Shown here one piece after another: positions 15,132 to 18,791 of a stretch of DNA of 18,791 nucleotides (positions are counted from its first letter, which is position 1; the number at the start of each line of letters is the position of its first letter). The stretch spans positions 2,460-21,250 of the forward strand of contig VBKY01000005.1 of the NCBI GenBank assembly GCA_005879255.1. The letters run 5' to 3'. A model generated the notes under the pieces. It searched no databases. It was not told the origin of the DNA and worked only from the letters and a program-made list of their open reading frames with translations. The translations under genes were made by a program, and so were the position numbers. This stretch comes from Deltaproteobacteria bacterium. GTDB taxonomy: Bacteria; Desulfobacterota_B; Binatia; UBA9968.

Positions 15132-16160
15132 TTATTGATATTTTTCGTGCACTTGAAGGATTCGATGAAGGAGTGGTTCGATCCTGCTTTGGGCCATCTG
15201 CAAGGTCTGCGGTTGGTCATCGTGCTCGGTCTGCATCGCTTCCAACACCGCAGCCACGGAATCGCGCAGACCGGCTAGATCGTAACCGCCCTCGAGCAAG
15301 AAGGCGATACGGCCGTCGGCGAATCGCTCGGCAAGGACGAGCAGTTTCTCGGCCATCGCGCCAAATCCTGCTTCGGTAACACCCATGCCACCCAGCGGAT
15401 CCCGCCGGTGCGGATCGAAACCGGCGGAAACCAAAATCCACTCCGGTGCAAATTTTTCCGCGGCAGGCACGACGACCTGTTCGAAAACTTGAAGATATTC
15501 AGCATCGCCACAGCCGGCCGGCAGCGGTACGTTGATGGTGAAACCGGCGCCGGCATTGACGCCGACTTCGTTGACGGCGCCGCTGCCCGGATAAAAAGGA
15601 AATTGATGCGTCGAGATGAACAAGACGGACGGGTCATCGTAGAACGCGTCTTGGGTCCCGTTCCCATGATGAACGTCCCAGTCCATGATGAGAATTTTTT
15701 TCGCCCCGTGGATACGCTTGAGATACTCGGCGCCGACCGCCATCGTGTTAAACAAGCAAAAACCCATCGCCCGATTGCGCAAAGCGTGATGACCGGGAGG
15801 CCGAACCAACGCAAAGCCGTTTCGGCTATCTTTTGCTGCGATGGAATCGAGCAGGTTCAAAAAGCCGCCGACGGCGAGCAGTCCGACGCCAAAAGAATCG
15901 CGGCAGGTAATCGTGTCGCCGTCGAGCGCATATCGGTTTACGCTGGAAGTTGACTCGACTAGCCGTACGTGATCGGCACCGTGGGTGTGCTCGATATCGG
16001 CTCGGCTGGCGGCCCTTGGTGGCAAAAGCTGAAACTTTTTTCGACTGAGTCCGCCGGCCAATTCGAGCAGCACTTGAATACGATCAGGCCGCTCGGGATG
16101 GTCCTCTCCCGGAAAATGCTTTAAGTACTCCGGATCGACGACTACGGCTGTTTTCCCCAT
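15132..16160 (-). CDS. Histone deacetylase-family (HDAC/AcuC-like) zinc deacylase
   Basis: The 342-residue arginase/deacetylase-fold enzyme would remove acyl groups from lysine side chains, polyamines or similar amides in the cytoplasm. The catalytic set is complete: tandem His124-His125 (RPPGHHALRNRAMGFCLFN), zinc ligands Asp162 and His164 (MDWDVHHGNGTQDAF) and Asp249 (SAGFDPHRRDPLGG), and the transition-state Tyr293 (LLEGGYDL). The start ATG 16158-16160 (MGKTAVVVDPEYLKH) is preferred because it begins just before the first strand; a GTG at 16184 is possible. It is directly upstream of fabF on the same strand but separated by that gene's promoter. The substrate cannot be deduced. The acuC name is not used because the acetoin operon is missing. 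Confidence 0.9.
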   Translation of the reverse strand: MGKTAVVVDPEYLKHFPGEDHPERPDRIQVLLELAGGLSRKKFQLLPPRAASRADIEHTHGADHVRLVESTSSVNRYALDGDTITCRDSFGVGLLAVGGFLNLLDSIAAKDSRNGFALVRPPGHHALRNRAMGFCLFNTMAVGAEYLKRIHGAKKILIMDWDVHHGNGTQDAFYDDPSVLFISTHQFPFYPGSGAVNEVGVNAGAGFTINVPLPAGCGDAEYLQVFEQVVVPAAEKFAPEWILVSAGFDPHRRDPLGGMGVTEAGFGAMAEKLLVLAERFADGRIAFLLEGGYDLAGLRDSVAAVLEAMQTEHDDQPQTLQMAQSRIEPLLHRILQVHEKYQ

Positions 16161-16414
16161 GAAGATAACGTAACATCTACGCACGGGGCCTGCAAAGCGA
16201 CCGGCGATATCTCAGAGGGGCAGAGTGTCACGTGAACTTAGTTTAATGATCAGGATATTGCCCCTTTGCAAGACTGTGCGGTAAATCGCGCACACGGCTC
16301 GTGCACGAATTAGGAGCGAATCGGGCACGAGACGTGACCAACTCGATAAACTCAGCACGAACCGCCGGGATAACTACGCGAACGAAGAGTTATTCAATAA
16401 TTTGTCAAACGCGG

Positions 16415-16720
16415 TCACTTCACCTGGAGGTTATTCACGACGCTTTTGACTCCCCCAACGCCGCGCGCGATCTGTTCGGCTTTACTTCGGTCCGAGGCCG
16501 AATCGACCACTCCGGTTAGCTGGACCACGCCGCGATTGGTGTCGACTTGAACGCGCGTCAATGTAATGCCTTTTTCCGCCGCGAGTTTGGTCTTTACTGT
16601 GGTTGTAATCGTCGTATCGTCGATGTTTTGTCCCATGGTCTCACCGGTGATGGCTTGGCAGCCACTCAGAAGCCAAATCAAACCGATTACCGGTAAAAGC
16701 GCTTGCGCTATCTTTCGCAT
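16415..16720 (-). CDS. BON-domain lipoprotein
   Basis: The 101-residue protein has a type II signal peptide (MRKIAQALLPVIGLIWLLSG followed by Cys21; lipobox LSGC), so it is probably a lipoprotein of the periplasmic face of the inner or outer membrane. The mature part is one BON domain: DDTTITTTVKTKLAAEKGIT, QVDTNRGVVQLTGVVDSASD and RSKAEQIARGVGGVKSVVNN, then LQVK. BON domains bind phospholipid or stabilise the envelope and appear in OsmY-type stress proteins. The start has GGGAGG 7 nt upstream and a promoter-like pair further up, so it is likely its own transcription unit. Confidence 0.88.
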   Translation of the reverse strand: MRKIAQALLPVIGLIWLLSGCQAITGETMGQNIDDTTITTTVKTKLAAEKGITLTRVQVDTNRGVVQLTGVVDSASDRSKAEQIARGVGGVKSVVNNLQVK

Positions 16721-16752
16721 AGATCAGCCTCCCGTCAAGAATTATCGCTGAT

Positions 16753-16782
16753 CCTATACTACACTAACGAACATGCGTGCAA
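16753..16782 (-). promoter_or_regulatory. Putative promoter of the BON lipoprotein gene
   Basis: On the minus strand TTGCAC (16777-16782) and TATAGG (16753-16758) are 18 bp apart and about 33 bp before the start codon, just after the channel gene stop. Confidence 0.4.
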
Positions 16783-16805
16783 TCCCATCATCCGGGCTGG
16801 AGATG

Positions 16806-18008
16806 TCAGGCGATTCGCCGCGCCAGCTCCTGAATCTGATCCATCGACTCCTTCAGCGACGGAGCATAGACTCGTGGCACGCACTCACCGCAGATTTCCT
16901 GCGCTAATCTGCTGATCGAGCGTAAACTTGCATCGAGGGAGGCCGATTGTCCACTGCCAGTTGGACGTGAACCGTTCAATTCCACTAAGCTTTGTAGACA
17001 AATCACCAGATTTGCCAGAAGCGATTCGAGTGCCTCCTCGTCGGGATCCACGTTCGGGCGGTAGAGTAGATCATGAATCGTTTGCAGCTCGCCGCGAAAA
17101 ACGCGCACCGTGCTTTCCAGCCGCCGCAGCACCTGCCCGGTCAGCGTCCCCTGCTCGGCTTGCAGCTGCTGCACCGAGCCAAGGTCTAAAAAAACTAAAT
17201 GCAGATTGGTTCGAACGCGATCCAAGCGATCCTCGAACGTCGTGCGGTGAATCTCTTCAGTCAGCTCTTCCTGCCGGCGTGAAACCAGCTTCGAAATAAC
17301 GCAGCCGAATATAAGCAAACCGGCAATACCCTCTGTTACAGCAAGGATACGCAGAGCGCCGAGCGGAATGACGTCACCATAACCGATCGAAAGAGCCGTG
17401 ACGAAACTGAAATAGATCGCTGTTTCGAGACCATTGAGGTCGGGTTTGACGGCGACATTGCCGGTCTGCAGCCCCCAGCCCATGCTGATACCCGTGATCC
17501 AGTAAATCAGGCCAAACACGAGGATCATTCCGATCCAAAAGCCGATTAGCCGTTCCAGCGGCCAACTCGCCAAAATTTCCAACCATGAAAGGCGCCGCGG
17601 AACGTTCCGCCGCACGCTCGAGCGAGCCTGAGACGTCTCCGCCGGTGGATTGCTTCTCTCGACTGGTCCGCCACTCGCTACCCAATCTGCCATGCCCCCG
17701 CCGTAATGACGGACGTTGGTGTAGCCCAATTTCTTTAGCAAGACGACCGCCTGCTCGCCCAGCGGTCACGTCGGCCCGGCGCAATACACGGCGATCTCCT
17801 GAGATGGATTGGAAATCAGTTGGCGGGCCTTGGACTCGATATCGGCGACGGGAAGATTGATCGAACCGGGGATGTGACCCTCAACGAACGATTCCTTCGG
17901 CGTGACGTTGACGATAACAAGCGCGCGGTCATGCAAACGGTTGAGGATTTCTTCGCGCGAGATCGTGAGATGCTCGGTGCCTGTTACTTGTTTTTGCTGC
18001 TTAGCCAT
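16806..18008 (-). CDS. Candidate selenoprotein: rhodanese domain fused to two-TM potassium-channel module
   Basis: One frame of 400 codons runs from ATG 18008 to 16806 with a single in-frame UGA (17766-17768) at residue 81. Before it: AKQQKQVTGTEHLTISREEI, LVIVNVTPKESFVEGHIPGS, INLPVADIES and EIAVYC(76)AGPT. After it, without loss of frame: PLGEQAVVLLKKLGYTNVRH and YGGGMADW, the normal second half of a rhodanese. Residues ~115-150 are a basic linker; TM1 is ~154-174 (LIGFWIGMILVFGLIYWITG); the pore loop has ALSIGYGDVIPLG (filter near 207-211); TM2 is ~218-241; the rest is a helical cytoplasmic tail. The UGA sits five residues after the catalytic-type Cys, where many related rhodaneses have a Cys (YCxxxxC). 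A hairpin resembling a SECIS follows. The alternative is a nonsense mutation. It lies 69 bp downstream of the MetE-like gene on the same strand. The 3' half alone also has a TTG start at 17741. Confidence 0.65.
17737..17755 (-). promoter_or_regulatory. SECIS-like hairpin just after the in-frame UGA
   Basis: On the minus strand, AGCAGGC and GUCUUGCU (7 bp, one G-U, one bulged U) enclose the loop GGUC. The loop starts 18 nt after the UGA; in the E. coli fdhF SECIS a GGUC loop starts 19 nt after it. A competing stem pairs GACCGC (from the UGA itself) with GCGGUC. Confidence 0.5.
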
Positions 18009-18077
18009 TCAGTTTTTCAGAATCAGTGATCTTAGATGCCCTAATGTAGTCAATCGATTCATCCTCCTTGCAGACCT

Positions 18078-18791
18078 TTATCCCCATACCTCCCGCGCCA
18101 CCTGCACAACTAATCTTAACTTGGCGATCTGATCGTCGATAGTCAGCTTGTTGCCGAGAACCGTGCTCGAAAAACCGCATTGCGGGCTGATGCCAAGCTG
18201 ATCGAGAGGAACAAATTTACTCGCTTCGTCGATGCGGCGTTTGAGATCGTCGCCTTTTTCCAACGCGCCGCTCTTGGACGTTACCAGACCAAGGATCAGC
18301 TTCTTTCCTTTGGGTAGGTAGCGCAACGGCGCAAAATTTCCGGCGCGGGGCGTGTCGAATTCCAGAAAATAGCCGTCGACGTTGAGCGCATTGAACAAGA
18401 CTTCAGCGACGGGATCGTAGCCGCCTTCGGCAACCCAAGAACTCCGGAAATTGCCGCGGCAAAGGTGCGTGCACACCACCATATTGGCGGGCCGATCTTT
18501 AATGCACTCGTTGATGAGATTGGCGTACAACAAAGGCAGCTTATCCGGATCTTCGCCGATCTTTTTCGCGCCGTCCCGCATCTTGGGATCGCACAGATAA
18601 GCGAAGTTGACGTCGTCGATCTGAAGGTAGGTGCAACCCGCAGCTGCAAGCTCGGCGATTTCTTCACGGTACACGCGCGCCAAATCAGCGAAGAATTCCT
18701 GAATATCTGGATAAGCCGTTTTGTCCACGCCCGTCCGGCCGGTGCGAAAGTGAACCAGTGTCGGCGAGGGAATGCATTGTTTCGGAGTATT
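18078..18791 (-). CDS. MetE-like cobalamin-independent methyltransferase (partial)
   Basis: This is the C-terminal ~237 residues of a protein cut by the window end; the frame is open through 18791 (CIPSPTLVHFRTGRTGVDKT). It matches the C-terminal catalytic domain of methionine synthase II (MetE): YPDIQEFFADLARVYREEIA, GCTYLQIDDVNFAYL. All zinc ligands can be seen: His and Cys in CTHLCRGNF, Glu in YFLEFDTPRAGNF, and Cys in ISPQCGFSS. The family transfers a methyl group to a thiol such as homocysteine. Free-standing short forms without the MetE N-terminal domain are common and may use other methyl donors or act in C-S lyase or related roles; which applies cannot be told. The stop (TAA at 18078) is 69 bp before the rhodanese-channel start. 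Confidence 0.85.
   Translation of the reverse strand, partial: NTPKQCIPSPTLVHFRTGRTGVDKTAYPDIQEFFADLARVYREEIAELAAAGCTYLQIDDVNFAYLCDPKMRDGAKKIGEDPDKLPLLYANLINECIKDRPANMVVCTHLCRGNFRSSWVAEGGYDPVAEVLFNALNVDGYFLEFDTPRAGNFAPLRYLPKGKKLILGLVTSKSGALEKGDDLKRRIDEASKFVPLDQLGISPQCGFSSTVLGNKLTIDDQIAKLRLVVQVAREVWG

Noticed and set aside
16298..16331. Inverted repeat ctcgtgc / gcacgag between the BON and deacylase genes
   Set aside because: Seven-base arms 20 nt apart with no T run; likely chance in this 254-bp gap, which otherwise holds no supported gene.

Overview
The window is about 18.8 kb of a mid-50s GC bacterial chromosome. It suggests an environmental Gram-negative organism, perhaps a Deltaproteobacteria-, Binatota-, Methylomirabilota- or Tectomicrobia-like lineage. 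This rests only on the gene mix (ETF, PaaA/PaaC-like di-iron protein, free-standing MetE-like enzyme, FabF/FabH, BON lipoprotein, dispersed intergenic repeats) and no rRNA or marker gene fixes it. Nearly every gene is on the minus strand; the clear exception is nicotinate phosphoribosyltransferase.

Positions 1-6.8 kb hold a decayed defence island read on the minus strand: hsdR with a deletion that removes helicase motif VI, hsdS with a frameshift, an intact small winged-helix gene, a doubly deleted IS200/IS605-type element, a SIR2-domain gene with a frameshift, a frameshifted small HTH gene, and only the first ~27 recognisable codons of hsdM. The reading frames from 8.1 kb onward are clean, so general sequence error is an unlikely sole cause, although single-base breaks could be errors.

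Positions 7.0-8.0 kb hold a HigB/HigA-type toxin-antitoxin pair followed by a third small gene, bracketed by two diverged copies of an intergenic repeat. Positions 8.1-10.9 kb hold a di-iron ferritin-like protein, a small acidic protein and etfB-etfA, ending in a clear Rho-independent terminator. At 11.1-12.5 kb is pncB (+). At 12.53-12.81 kb is a 278-bp MITE-like unit with nested inverted repeats. Positions 12.8-15.1 kb carry fabF-fabH behind a near-consensus sigma70 promoter, and 15.1-16.2 kb an HDAC/AcuC-type deacylase.

The most interesting locus is 16.8-18.0 kb. A rhodanese domain is fused to a two-TM potassium-channel-like module, and the single frame is interrupted by one in-frame UGA exactly in the rhodanese active-site loop (C-A-G-P-T-UGA-P). 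A hairpin with a GGUC apical loop starts 11 nt after the UGA, with the loop at +18 to +21, close to the layout of the E. coli fdhF SECIS. I read this as a candidate selenocysteine-containing rhodanese-channel fusion; a nonsense mutation is the main alternative. Upstream of it, cut by the window end, is a MetE-like methyltransferase.
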